The notes under the pieces: generated by a model
The model's input: the letters and a program-made list of their open reading frames with translations, nothing else
What the model was told of the DNA's origin: nothing
Databases searched by the model: none
Made by a program: the position numbers and the translations under genes
Shown here: positions 45,265-57,347 of the stretch, piece after piece
How the letters are laid out: the number at the start of each line of letters is the position of its first letter
Numbering within the stretch: the first letter of the stretch is position 1
NCBI GenBank assembly: GCA_037176885.1
Contig: JAWWNJ010000149.1
Span: forward strand, 248,001 to 312,000
DNA length: 64,000 nt
Direction of reading: 5' to 3'
Source: Favolaschia claudopus
Taxonomy: Eukaryota; Basidiomycota; Agaricomycetes; Agaricales; Mycenaceae

Positions 45265-45819
45265 ATGAAGTTCACCAATGGATTCGCCTCTCTCCTCGTC
45301 TTTGCTGTCGCTGCTCTGGCCAACACCGTCTCTTATGATCAGATATACGACTCCAAGTCGGAGTCTTTGAACGCTGTTGTGCGTATTCATTCCATTCCAC
45401 CCTTTTAATTGCACCCCAATCAAGGAGTCTGTCTCATCGCCATGTGCATGTAGGCTTGCTCTAACGGCGCTCACGGGCTCGAGAGCAAATTCAAGACTTT
45501 CGGCTCCCTTCCCAACTTCCCCTTCATTGGCGGGGCCGGCGCCGTCGAGGGCTATGACTCCGTCAACTGCGGGACGTGCTGGCAATTGACCTACGCGGGC
45601 ACCGACAAGACCATCAATGTGCTCGCCATTGATCATGCGGCGCCGGGGACCTTCAACATTGCGCTCGAGGCCATGAATAAGCTGACGAATGGCCAGGTGC
45701 ATTTGGTTTTATCCACATAGGTATTGCGTGGATGCTAAAGTAAGTCACATCAGGCCGTCGAGTTGGGCAGAGTTTCTGTGACCTCGAAGCAAGTCGCGAA
45801 ATCGGTATGCGGGCTCTAA
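45265..45819 (+). CDS. Cerato-platanin family protein, copy 2
   Basis: Exons are 45265-45378, 45454-45696 and 45754-45819, giving 140 aa. The signal peptide includes FASLLVFAVAALA. The mature part has NTVSYDQIYDSKSESLNAV, ACSNGAHGLE, GYDSVNCGT, CWQLTY, VLAIDHAAPGTFNIALEAMN and VAKSVCGL, with all four cysteines. It differs from copy 1 mostly in the first loop (SKFKTFGSLP against LLGYKDIGSLP). All introns have GT/AG borders. Promoter and 3' flank are shared with copy 1, so both are likely expressed under similar conditions. Confidence 0.95.
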
Positions 45820-46204
45820 ACCAATACAAGTTCGGCTCGTGCGAGTCGCACGGGTGACGACTGGTATCTAAATCGCGGACATACCTACGTTGCATATGGA
45901 CTTTGTTGTTAATTAATGTAATCATGTTCGCACGAATGACCGATCTGAGAACTTTCTCTGACCTCCGCAAGTTTGAGACTCGGACACCCCACTACACATT
46001 CAGTGCCGCTCTTACAGCATTCTTGATATTCTGGCTGGTATTCGCTTAGCTTGGTTTAGGTTGCATCTAACTCAGATAAATGAACGAGTTTCGCATCTTC
46101 ATACTACTAAGAATATCGTTCCCGATGTCGCAGCACTTGCTTATCGGCCAGAGGATAGGGATGATAGAATAGCTTAGGTAGCGCAAACACATCGCTTTCC
46201 GGAC

Positions 46205-47301
46205 TCACACAGCTGTACAGCCTGGAGACAATCTACGAGAATGACAAGAACGTACTAAACTTCGGAATCTGGGTTATAGCTTCTTCAATGATACGCCGCC
46301 ACTCGGATAATTCCCAATCGCAACATCTCTCAACGTCCTCTCGAGTGATCCCCATATCAAATGCCTGGTCTAAATTGCGGAGGGTATGGATGCCCGCGCC
46401 GAGATGTTGAAGCACGATTGCCACACAATTCTCCCACGAGCACCGTGACGGAGGCTCGAATGCGTTGTACGTGCGTTGAGTTTGTAGAGCACCAGGCATA
46501 TGATTTGCATGTGAAAGTCCTCCGCTATAGTGAAGAGAGGCCCCGAAAGGAAGCTTCAGAGCGACGTCTTGATGAACGCGAACCCATTCTTGGACGTATC
46601 GAGTCTGTATGGGAGCGATCAGAATACATGCTTAACAGAATGAAACAAGTAAATCAACTGCACACCCAAGGCAGCACAAGATTTGCGGGTAAGATACGGA
46701 CAACATCCACGGGCGGCATGCTAATCATCATCGGCGCGACTTCAGAGAGGAGCAATGGGTAGTCGTGCTTCGCAGCATATACGGCGACCTCGACAGGGTG
46801 CTCATGCACCATGTCCCTGCAGATTCCAATTCTCAAGTCAGTATTGATTCAATCAAACACGAGACTACCGCACCGCAGACGAATATGACAGATATTCATG
46901 GCGGGGAAAACTTGATACTTTTCCGCTGCCTCTGCAAGTGGCTCTAACACGTTGAATGGCGTCGTGTCAAGGCCAGGATGTCGTTTGGGATACATGAACT
47001 GGAAGAGAAGTTCGAGGGTTTCCGCCGTCTCGCTAAGTGAGACGACCTCTCCCTCGGGAATCTCAAAGCCGCTAGGTGCGAATCCATCGGCGCACACTTC
47101 GAGATTCTTGCGATGGACGCGAAAAAGGACGCCGTCAGAGGACGAGAACGTCACATCTGCGTTGGGAAAATTGACTGTAGTTTAGTTAGCTTCGACGATG
47201 CCAAACCAAAGGAATAAAATGTTCGATCTTCGCTTACAGTGGCTGCTTAGGGTCGGGGTGAGGGGAGGAATCACGGGAATTGCCGGAGATGGGCTGTCCA
47301 T
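46205..47301 (-). CDS. BTB/POZ domain protein, copy 1
   Basis: The exons are 47301-47238, 47174-46874, 46816-46666, 46604-46256 and 46212-46205, giving 290 aa. The start MDSPSPAIPVIPPLTPTLSS is the only frame that joins in phase to NFPNADVTFSSSDGVLFRVH, the first strand and helix of a BTB fold. The domain runs to about residue 120 (ETLELLFQFMYPKRHPGLD). The rest is helical and has the usual mushroom BTB C-terminus with a final W-x-x-I-I. BTB domains dimerise and often link Cul3 ubiquitin ligases to substrates. It sits in tandem with the BTB gene at 47660-48660. The last exon of 8 nt is the least certain part. Confidence 0.82.
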
Positions 47302-47659
47302 GAGAGGGCTGGATAGTCAGAGTGAGCCGCACTGATTTAAGAGAGTCTTTAGGCGCCGCCATGCGTTTCTGGTGAGGGGAGTTGCGAAACGTGAGACTAT
47401 TTCTGGAGATGACATATCTTTTGAATTCTGCAGGCATGCATGCGGCGTGTGGGCCCGAGTCTCTGGCTCTTAATAAAAGAAACGACCTCTTTGGAAGCAT
47501 GCTCTACCATGAGTTTTGAAGCTTTGAAGCTTCGAGGAAGCAACACCGAATGACACTGACGGATGTCGAATTTGGGGGACATTACGTACGTATACATGGA
47601 AAAGCGGACGAAAAAGCACTGGCCATTTTTGGCGCACGGCACTCGAATCCTAGAACCCG

Positions 47660-48660
47660 TCATGCGAAAGGCAAATCCAGCTTCACCTGCGGAGCACGAA
47701 TGAAATCCAGCTTGCCATGTAATAAACAAACAAAAAAACGCGAACCTTGTCGACCACCTCCCGAATCCTGGAAGCGAAAGTCTTGGTCGCGAAATTTTGC
47801 AATTGTCCAAATCCATTTTGTCGACAATTAGAGCATTTGACCATCTGTTTCATCGCCTCGACCATCAGCTGGGGATCGTCGACCCTGGCAGAAGGTCTGG
47901 CTTCAAGTACATCCCTGACGGCTTTCATGTACGCGAGAAACCAATCTCGAACGAGCCAGAGCCCACCGTCCGATAAATACCACATCCAATCCGGGTTCGT
48001 TGAACATTCTGCGTTTCTGCAGGTGAACCAAACATCCTGCGGAGGCGCAGTAATCCAGCGTTTCGTCTCAATCGAATCAAGGCACGCTGCTGCACAGGCG
48101 GCATGGTATTGAAGGAGTCTGTGGTAATGCGTTGCTGAGAGCGATTCCAGCTCAGACAGCTCGAACAACGGGTTTGATGGGAATGAACGGAGGGGGAGAT
48201 CCAAAGAGCATCTTGCTGCGCTAACAGCAAGTTCCTTCCACTCGTAGCAGCACGCGATGACGTATACGGCGATAGGATTGGAGGCCAGATAGTCCGAGAC
48301 GAATTTCTTCGCTTTAGGAACTATCGATTGAATATCGTATTTAAGCAGAGAGACTTCCAGTACTTGTCTCAGCTGGTCTATATTGTCAGGTATCTTCCGT
48401 TCTGCACCTGGATAACAGAAACGGAGCACAAGGTCGAGAGTATCCGCAGATTCGGCCATCGGAATACTGGGAACGGCAGGGTCATTCGGCGGCTGTGGTA
48501 GTCGAAACAGGTCCTCGAAAACTGGAGAAAGTAGAGTGAGTGAGGCCCTCTGAACACGAAAGTCGGCGCCATCAGATGAAGTAAGAATCACGTCGGCATT
48601 TGGGTCGTTGAATGGCTTATCGGGAATCAATGGAGGTGGGAGCGATGTGCTAGATGACAT
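47660..48660 (-). CDS. BTB/POZ domain protein, copy 2
   Basis: There are two exons: 48660-47746 and 47686-47660, giving 313 aa. The start is the ATG at 48660 (MSSSTSLPPPLIPDKPFNDP); the frame is open further upstream but without BTB-like sequence. The BTB fold covers about residues 20-120 (NADVILTSSDGADFRVQRAS, VFEDLFRLP, TLDLVLRFCYPG). A helical tail follows with a cysteine set (WFTCRNAEC ... MVKCSNCRQNG) that could bind a metal. The last exon encodes VKLDLPFA after a GT/AG intron. It lies upstream of the other BTB gene in the same orientation, so a tandem duplication is likely, though the two proteins are well diverged. Confidence 0.84.
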
Positions 48661-51600
48661 TCTCAAGCACGAAGGCGGCGAGTAAAGCGTCGATCTGCTC
48701 AAAGATGGCGGATATGTTCTATCGTACAGACAAGAAAGCCCGCGACATACTGTTTTGGCTGATCAGAGCTTGCAAGCAAGTTTTTCTCAGGCGACCGTTT
48801 TTTTTGCAGAAATGCTGCTGAGTTTTGTGCTGAGTCAGTGAGTTCTGCCTTCGTCCTGCCGGTTTCAGGCTTCAGCCAGAGTCAACCATGTCAGGAAGTA
48901 CATAAGACAAACAGATGACGAGAGGAGAATATGCGTGAAGCAGGGAGGAGACCAGAACACTTGGGGACGTCGATGAGATGAGATGAAAGTGGCAAGAAAG
49001 AGTGATGTGTGACCTTGCGTGTGACTGTGGTGTTGCCGCTGATGCGCCGATTTTTAATGATCTCATCATTACTCAATTCGGCAGTTTTCGGCGAGTTCAT
49101 AAATTGAGGGGATTGTGTGTCTTATCGATTTTTCGGCCGAGTTTTCGTCATAGTGATACTGTGCACAGATTCCAGGCATAACTATCGACAGAAAGGCAAC
49201 TCATGCAAGAATATTGATCAACCCAGCCTCTGACTGTGCAATGGAGGTCTCGGATACATCCCAACGTTCAACATCTCAGATTCTCCTCCAAAGCTTCCGA
49301 CTTCTCCATGCACGTCATGAAACTGAATTGGAACTAAATGAAAAGCACATCAGATTCACGAACGACGACACAAATTGGAAATACTGGCAATATTCATGCT
49401 CTTCCGCAGTCGTCCAAACAATCCGCTGCGCTCGGCGCAAAACAGCAGCAATGATTCTCCGGGGTCAGGGATGCCAGAGGAATCGGGTCAAGTGCGGCTA
49501 TGGCTTCAAGCTCGTTCGGAATTGGACAGAGTCGGTTGTTCGGCGTGGAGATGCAGCAGAAATTCGGTGGGAAGGGGGCAGCCGCGTGGGTGAATTTTTG
49601 GTGAATTTAAACGCGATGAGCGCCATGGAGGCGATGAGGGGGGAGAATTTAAAGTGCATTGCGGTTGAGATATGGAGTGAGTAGTAATGTTGGGCCGCGG
49701 TGCAGGTTGAACTCTGCTCTGAATTGGCTCGGACCAGATTGGGACTAGTCTGTAACTTACCGCGCCACCGGCCCTAGGAGGGTCGCCTTATTATATAATC
49801 ATGAATTCTTCCCACGGCGCCTCCCTGCTCTTTCCGCTGCGTCGTTGCCCATTTTCCTCCAGTTTTGGTAGCAAAGTGCGTTTTAAGATACCTCTTTATA
49901 CTCTCCGGAGGTCATATGCTTTAAAATGCTGGTAGGTGCTTGAAATACGAGAGACAGTGGAGTTGGCCGCCTTTGGCCGGCGGCCAGCACATCAAACGAG
50001 AACTTGCTCATTTTTACAGTTCTCGACTCAGTTTAAGCTGGCAAAACACTCTATTAGAAGATTCTGCAAACGTGGTCTATGATATACGCGCGAAGACGCG
50101 TCGAAAATAGTGCAAATGGATCCGAGAAATTTGAGATTACATAATAAGTGGACCGTCCTGTCAATGCACCGTGGGAAGCGACAGACTAATATATAACAAC
50201 CGCAAGTATGAGGACCTTTTGTTTCTATTGTCTGTTTATAAGAGACTAGATTGGGACTTTATATAGTCTGTTATTAAGCGCGATCGCTTGCACGGTCGCC
50301 CGTGTTATTACCAATCGTCGGAGTTTGAATATATTCCCACGACTTGCTCCCTCGCTTTTAACGTCGTGCATCTTCTATGAGCAAACTATGGCTGGTAAAG
50401 TACCTTCTATTGGATATATTAATAGGTCTATATACTAGGATTTACAATCTTCTGACCGGAATAAGCCAAACTGAACAATCCATCAGTTTGACAGGATTTG
50501 TCAGCCGGTTTTGAATCTCGTCGTTGCCTGCATATTTTCTCTGGGTTTGACTGACCAGTCTGTTCATTCAGGAATAAGAAAGGTCGGTGCAGCCAAATTT
50601 TTGCTTAAAACGCGCTTAACGGTGTAAAAAGGAGCCCAAGGAATTTATGATTATGTAATAAGGCGGGCGACCGATCCGCCGACCGACCTTCTCAACAGAC
50701 TACAACAACCGCAGGTACGAGGACCATATTGTTGTAGCGTCTGTCTACGAGAGACTAGACTTTATACGCATACCGCGATGAGAGGGGTTCAATGTTAATA
50801 CGTTGGCGAGAAGCATCAGCAGAGAAGCAAGGATGCAAAATCATACAAGTCGAGCCTCCGCTTCGCTCCGGCCGCTGATTAAGCTCGACAGTTGAATATG
50901 GGAAAATACTTAGTCCTCTTCCATTGATGTGCGATGAATGTTTGCTTTCAAGCGTACGCACAGCGGCGTCGAAGGAGACGGGAAAATTGAACAGTAAAAA
51001 CGCTTTGAAAACGAGAACATGGATACAACGAAAGAACTGAAAAGGACGGGATGTGGAAAGAAGAAATACTCACCAACGCTTGATTCCAGTGTACACAGCC
51101 GAAACACTCAATGACGCCCGCGAAAGCGAAATCAAGCTTGACATCCGCGAAATCCTCCCTGTGACATACCCGATTAGTTTGAAGCGCCAGCAAGTTTGAT
51201 GAACTGGATTTGCAGTGAGGTTGAATGTGTTGCAGGTGTATCGAAGTCGTTGAAGCATGACATCAAGGCGAGCACGAAATAAAAGAATATTGCTCATCGT
51301 ATTCAGCAAAGTGTCATTGTCAAAATTAGCTTATAATCAACTTCGCCAATATGAGGGGAACTGATTGTAGGATTCACAGTTCCCGGAGGTGCAAGAGCGT
51401 TGAGAAACCTTTAGAGCGCGGCCCAGAAAGACGGAAAAGAATAATTGCCACTCGGCAACGGAGAATAATTGAGGTAGCAACATTCGAAGGAAGAGTGGCA
51501 AGCGTAGAACAATTGGGGCAGAAGTAGGCAGGCAGCGTGAAGTGGTATAAGGGCGAGCAGTCGTTGGGATGATCCATATATAAGAAGATTCACCGCAGTA

Positions 51601-52163
51601 AATCCACAGTCCCGCAGTTTACAGCAATGAAGCGGAAATGAACTCCAGATAAGGCCGGTTCAGGAGACAGAAGTGTTGAAAAGGTCACGCTGCACCGCAC
51701 AGTCAATGCAGCCGATTGTTTTGAGCTGGTGAGACGGGCACTGGAAGAGAGCAGAGGAAAATCAGGATGTCCAAAGGGGGATCATGATGCTGCACCGCCG
51801 ACTCGCCATCTCGTTAAAGAACGGTTAATACGAGCGGTAGATAGGGATCACATCTCCGTACCGCGCGGTAGATGCGTCGCTTCCAAAGGCACGAGTTTTC
51901 TTCGTCTGGAAACTGAGCTGTTGCAGAAGACGCGGATTCATGGACGGCGGAGAGATAATTCATTTGATAAGGCAGGTACAGGCACCAGGTTCGCGCTACT
52001 TCTAAGCCCGCAGGTGTAGCAAGCCGAAACGAGGACCAGGATACACGGGTTCAGGGCAGGAGCGTGAACGGAACGGAGCATAGTGAATATTTTGTTGAAA
52101 TCAATACTGTAACTGAGAAGTGAGTGTTCAAATCTTGACTAAAAAGGTCTCAACGCACCACCA
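48661..52163. other. Gene-poor 3.5 kb with degenerate repeats
   Basis: An ORF at 49241-49684 (about 147 aa, plus strand) has no domain and may be chance. From 49700 to 50780 the DNA is AT-rich and holds a degenerate direct repeat pair (see the repeat entry). At 51070-51180 (minus strand) the frame DFADVKLDFAFAGVIECFGC before a GTGAGT donor reads like an exon, but I could not extend it into a gene. The rest shows nothing firm. Confidence 0.4.
50100..50775. repeat. Degenerate direct repeat pair, about 510 bp apart
   Basis: The segment 50100-50275 resembles 50612-50775. Shared marks in the same order are GTGCAAATGGA/GTGTAAAAAGGA, ACATAATAAG/ATGTAATAAG, ACAACCGCARGTAYGAGGAC and GAGACTAGA. This may be the remains of two LTRs or two copies of one small element. 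Confidence 0.45.
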
Positions 52164-53694
52164 TCATCGAGAATAATCAATTCCCTCCCAAGCGGAAGGC
52201 TTCGGCGGCGGCCGAATATAATCAATCTCGGCCTCTACCCCACACGCACGAAAGAATGTCACATCCGGAATCACCTGCGGAGGATCACCAAGAACAGAGA
52301 GCCGGAAATAGCGCAAGTTCGTCTCGAACTCAACGTGCCCTTCGAGGAAAGAAAGCCACGTTTTCTGCGCGACCTCGAGCCCTCCGAAAATCTGCAGAAC
52401 CTGTAATTCCGGCGTAGGATTTCGTCGCGCAGCGACAGGGGTGAGTTTTTCGAACGCCGTGCGGCATGCGGTGATTTGGTTTTCATCAAGATGAGAATTT
52501 TGGGGAAATCGTAGGGCTAGGCGACTGAGGACGGGGAACAATCGATGGACCTCGAAGAGAAGGGAGGGGAAGACTTCAGCTGCTACCCCGAGATCCAGAT
52601 CGGATAGAAACGGTGAATGCGCGGCTAGATCTCCGATGGAAGCCGCCTTGTACAACGGCATGTTAAGCAATGGCGCGTGGAAGAGAGATAACTGGGGCAT
52701 CCTCAGATGACGTATGAGGTCTGCGATTGGTTGTGAGGAAGCCGCTTCACAGTGGAAAGTGAGGTGTCGTAGAGAGGAAGCAAGGACGCGTTCGTGCGGG
52801 ATGAATCCCATGGCGAAGCACTGTGGACTACCTATCGTGAGGGAGAAGATATTTTGGCAGTATTTCAGCAGGCGGTAGACAGTATGGGCAGACAGCTGCC
52901 CGAGAGAAATACCGTCGGGGCTTCGCTCGATGCCTTCGGTCAGGGTGAGATGTGTGAGATGATCCCAGCTAAAGGGACCCGCAGGGAAAAGATATTTCAG
53001 ATTATCACCTGTGATGCTGATTCGTTGACAATGTTGCGTCGGACGGAAAAGTTGAGAAGCCAGTACACCAGCCGCCGTCCGAGAAGCGGAGCACTTGGTG
53101 AATATGACTCCGACTTCCGTCAACAAGGGTGTCTCCCAGTCCGCAAATTCTCCAAAATCGGTGGGGGTGATGCCAGAAACATTGAACGTGAGCCAACGCG
53201 AGCGGAATTGCCGCAGGAAGTATATAAGCATGCCGGGACTGGTCTGCTGCGCATTCACCGACAGCCTCAGTGGATGTGGAGCAGAGCGTTTCAGCCAGTC
53301 CAGCACTACAGCGATTCTGGTGCCGTCGTCGCCAATAAAATCGGCTGGAATATGCAGGGAAGTCCATAATCGGGGCATGGAATAGTAGTACTATGGACCG
53401 CCAATAGCTGCAAACACGTCCCAGAAGCAACGGTGCTTCCCTGGAATCCATGACGGCGTTTCTCTCGCTTGGAAGGCAAGCGAGGAAAATCTCGCCGAGA
53501 ATGTCCTGCGGAAGACGGCGTCCGAGAGAGATGAGGGTTCTGTGGGGTGCGATATATTCTTCGACTTGGGTTCGTTGAAGTGTGAGGCTCTCGATGAGAG
53601 CATCGAGGCGAACCAATTCGGCCTCATACGTGGCTAGATGAGCGCGAATTTGGTCGATTTGAGGGTCGGATGGAGTGTGCTCTGTATGTAGCAT
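52164..53694 (-). pseudogene. F-box protein gene with a one-base frameshift
   Basis: This is a paralogue of the split gene at 31734-33314. It has PQIDQIRAHLATYEAELVRL, the F-box helix LPQDILGEIFLACLPSER, VCSYWRS, then LWTSLHIPADF and a long Leu-rich region ending SAWEGIDYSR. The two halves are in different frames (53694 to about 53390, and about 53378 to 52164). Between the Trp-Arg and the Arg-Leu-Trp codons there are 22 bases where the paralogue has 21, so one extra base lies near 53381-53393. No GT/AG intron can repair it. Either this copy is a recent pseudogene or the base is an assembly error; the rest of the frame is open over 1.2 kb. Confidence 0.75.
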
Positions 53695-54804
53695 CAGTGT
53701 TTTGACATTTTTATTGTGCTGTTGTACAACGCCTAACAACGGCAAAAAACAGCTGACAATACGACAATGCGTTGCATCGACAACCAAGGGTATTCCGATC
53801 CGCGAAATCCGGATATCACCTCGAATTTTTTTTTTCAGCGACTTCGGCAGACCCCTCCCCTCATAGTTGCCGTAATATTCCCATATGCGGCAGCTTCACG
53901 TAAGTTTTTCCCACCGGCTAATTTGTTAGCTTAATCAAGTTTATGTATTTTCGGACTTAACATCAGCATTTGAAGCACAGAACCTGTTGTTTTGCACATT
54001 TCCATGTACCTGCACTGTGCAAAATTGATATTTCTGAATGTCAGCAACCTGTCTTCTGGACCAAACAACAGCATATACACTGATAGCCGAGGCTGCCGAG
54101 AGGCTCGACAGTGGTCAAACCGATCTGACGGTGACAGTAGTGGCCAGAGTTGGACCTGAAGCACTGAAATGCCAGAGTAAGACTGTAGAACAGCGTACAT
54201 AGCATATATTTGCTGTATACAACACTTAGAACCGAGTTCCAAAATTTTGTATGAAAGTTTTTTTTCAGGCTGAGGGGACCCCCCCTCCCCTACATCTATA
54301 TAGGGAAATTTCTTATCTCGGAAGGCCCTTGTCGACAACACGGATCAGCTTTTTGACAACAAGCAGTCTTGGCACCACAAAACTCCTCCAAAAAGTGCTG
54401 GTAATGCCACGAGAGTGAATGCTAGGTATGTATTTGGAATATTCCTACCTTGCTAAACATCATCGAGGTCGACAGTGAACGGGGGGGAGGGCACAAAGCA
54501 GGAGGTTTTGGCGGGGCCTGTTGTGCGCAACGCGACAACGCGTAACAACAGCCACAACACGGCAATCAAATTGTAGATTGATTTGCTGATGTAGGATGTG
54601 AACGAAAGGTGAATCCAGGAGGGAAACAGGGGGACACGGGGTGGACATCATGGTCATTGGTGAGAGACAAGTTGCGATTGATCGTGTGATCTCATCACCG
54701 CAACAAGAAAAGCAGGGACAAACACATCGAGAATAAACAGAGTTTTTAGAAAATAACCAAAAGAATTATGAAAATAAAATAAATCTATTCCTTCGCTGCC
54801 TCCT
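53695..54804. other. Intergenic 1.1 kb with a pyrimidine-rich repeat
   Basis: Two similar blocks in the same orientation (about 53825-53870 and 54258-54305) each have a poly-T run, CAG, and a run like GACCCCCCCTCCCCT or GACCCCTCCCCT. The ORF at 53931-54341 between them has no domain. This may be a small old element. Confidence 0.4.
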
Positions 54805-57347
54805 CTAACTGCACCGCACCCCATTCAAAAATTCTACCGCCTCTTCTCGGAAATTATCCGCCGTCACATTCACGCCGTCGTCATTGAACGTTAGCAAAGA
54901 CGATTTCCCATCTCTCGAGTGAAAGTTCCACTTCGGCCATTCAAACTCAGCATTATCATTTGCGGCACTCGGATGATTGGGATCGAGCGCGTTTACAAAG
55001 TTGACTGCGAGCAAACAGAGAGCAAGTAAATTAAATCATGCAGATCGAAAGAACGGAAATGCGGGAAACACGGAAACACTCACTCAACGCATCCATGCCA
55101 ACCATCCCCAACGAAGATGTCTCCGTGAACCAAATCTGTGCATCGCTGGCGTGGAGAGCACCCAGATAGGCATTCGAGATTTTCCCAACCTTGTTCACTT
55201 TGATATATGGAAGCAAAAAAAAATCAAATAGCTATTCTCTTTGTAAGGAATGACTGAGAACTCACGCCACCCCCAGACGGGCTGCCTCTTTGATGCATGC
55301 TCCGACAGAAACCTGCGAGGCGAGGTGAAGAAGAAATCGCTGGATAGAGCGGAGATGCGTTTGTATTCCGGACTGCGAAGGCATTTGGTCCGTTACTCGA
55401 ATCGATGAGAATTCATAAGTAATACACGCGTACCTCAATTGGTTAGCCGTGCCGGTGTCAAAGGGCGAGCCCTATGGAGACATATACGGATGAGTCGGAA
55501 GTAAGAGGGGAAGGCGTACGTACCTTAGTAGGATCATCCGGATAGAGGCGGGCAAGCTCAGACATTTGTAGTGGCGAGATGTTGAGGAAGTAGCTGTGCT
55601 CCCGTTCAGTAACGAATAAGGATACGGAATAACGGCAAACCTGTGAGCGAATGCCAGAAATTCAGTATTCGTTCTGTAATAGACAATCAGATCAACCTCT
55701 CATCAAACAAAGACGATGCATACGTGACATTCACACTGGACGTCGCGAACAACCTGCAAAATGATCAGTGCTTCTCATCCTTGATTCACTCTCTAGCGTC
55801 GCTATTAGAGAAAAGACGTACGTCCCCTCATCGTCACACATCCCCGCCATAATCGGGATCTTGCTGCCGTACTCCCCCCTCGCAATGGCCACCCATGGAT
55901 CACTCTTCACAACCACCCCATCCACCCGTGGGCGCCACACCAAATTGAGCGCTTCATACGAGAAGAAGTTCGCGGTGGTGTTGACGGCGGCCATGAGTGT
56001 GTCGAGGGGAAGGTGGCGGAGGCATTGCAGGGTATCGTCGGTTGCGTGGCAGCCCGTTGCAGAGACGAGCGAGTCGTAGGTTGCTTGGCCAGAGGAGAGC
56101 GTGGGGGTTGGGACGACTGTGCCGGATTGCTGCAGAAGGGGTGGAGGGATGAGTGAGAAAGTGTGAGAGTATTCGAGGGTGGAGTTGAACGCACCATGAA
56201 TACCCCGCGGAACAGTTGATTCGAGTTGAGGGAATTGTCGAGGAGGAGATACGCGGTGGACATGGAGCCGGCGCTGACGCCACCGCTGCGGGTCATGAGA
56301 TATCATCAATCATTCAATGAGAATCAAAGTGAAAGAAAGAAAGAGAACGCACACGACGACTCGAGTAAGATCCCCTCCAAATGCTGCAATGTGCTTTTGA
56401 ATCCATTGAAGTGCGAAGGTTTCTACGCGGGTGAGGGAAAATTCAGTCACGTTGACAGATAGACGTACGGTCTCGTAGTGCCAAGTTCGTTATACCAGCC
56501 GCGGCTGCTTCTTTTCCGGGGAGGAAGCCCAACGCTAGACAAACGACATTAGAATAGACTGCGTTGTAATTGAGAGGGGTAGTAGTACTTACCGCTAACG
56601 CGATAATTGATAGTTACGACGATGATAGGTTGATCGTTGTGAATAGATCGCTCGACCAAGGGGGTCAGGTCATTATCGCGGCTATTTCCGACGACGAAGC
56701 CTCCTATACAGAGAAATGAGTGTTGTGAATACAAAGATGCGACCTTGCGACCCACCTCCATAGATCCACTGTAGGAATTAATCCCATCTCAATTCAATGC
56801 GAGGGGCAATTTAAAGGAGTACTTACAACGAAAACCGGAAGTTTATCAGCAGAAGGACTCGGATGCAGAGTGGGTTTGAATATGTCGAGAGTGAGACCTC
56901 GAAGAGTGTCAGCGTTCGAATGAAATCAAGAAGCTGAGGGACAGACAGACATACAATCCTCAGAAACGGAAGGATACTGGTTGGGTACGATCCCAGCTGC
57001 TGCCGGGGGAGGAACCAATTTCTGCTGAGGACAAGCAGATCCATATTCTGTTGCGTTGCGTACGCCTTCGAATGGTGTGGGGTCCGTAGGGAGTGCGAAG
57101 CGCCGCCTGCCGGTTGGGATCAAGTATGAATCAGACGTCGTTGAAGAGGAAGAGGAGGATGAATAAACATAACATACGCTTGACCAAACGGGATTCCAAG
57201 AAACTGCGTTAAATTGCCGGACAAAAAGCCCTGAAAGGTACCATAGGAGAGAGACACGGAGGCTACGTCTGCGGAGGCGACGATACTAGCGGTAGACACT
57301 ACTAGGATTGAATAAAGAGGGAATGAAATGAAAAATTTGAAGATCAT
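54805..57347 (-). CDS. Carboxylesterase type B (secreted lipase/esterase), 16 exons
   Basis: Exons are 57347-57178, 57106-56955, 56897-56827, 56768-56756, 56703-56593, 56534-56469, 56422-56353, 56285-56195, 56129-55822, 55753-55724, 55673-55641, 55593-55524, 55471-55434, 55372-55266, 55197-55084 and 55004-54805. Every phase fits, giving 547 aa. It has a signal peptide (FFISFPLYSILVVSTASIVA), then GTFQGFLSGNLTQFLGIPFG, WIYGGGFVVG (oxyanion hole, about 132-141), PIIVVTINYRV and LALRDQTFALQWIQKHIAAF. The nucleophile region is GGVSAGS with Ser222; the usual Glu before Ser is Val here. A candidate catalytic His459 lies in GALHASD. It probably splits esters outside the cell. Confidence 0.92.

Larger units (their letters stand above)
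42865..46015. repeat. Duplicated cerato-platanin units in direct orientation
   Basis: The block 42865-43800 (promoter, gene, 3' flank) resembles 45098-46015 throughout, with many scattered substitutions. The 1.3 kb between the blocks holds a different gene. The divergence points to an old duplication. Confidence 0.75.

Noticed and set aside
48700..52160. A hidden gene cluster in the gene-poor stretch
   Set aside because: Only isolated exon-like frames occur; none can be linked by in-phase introns.
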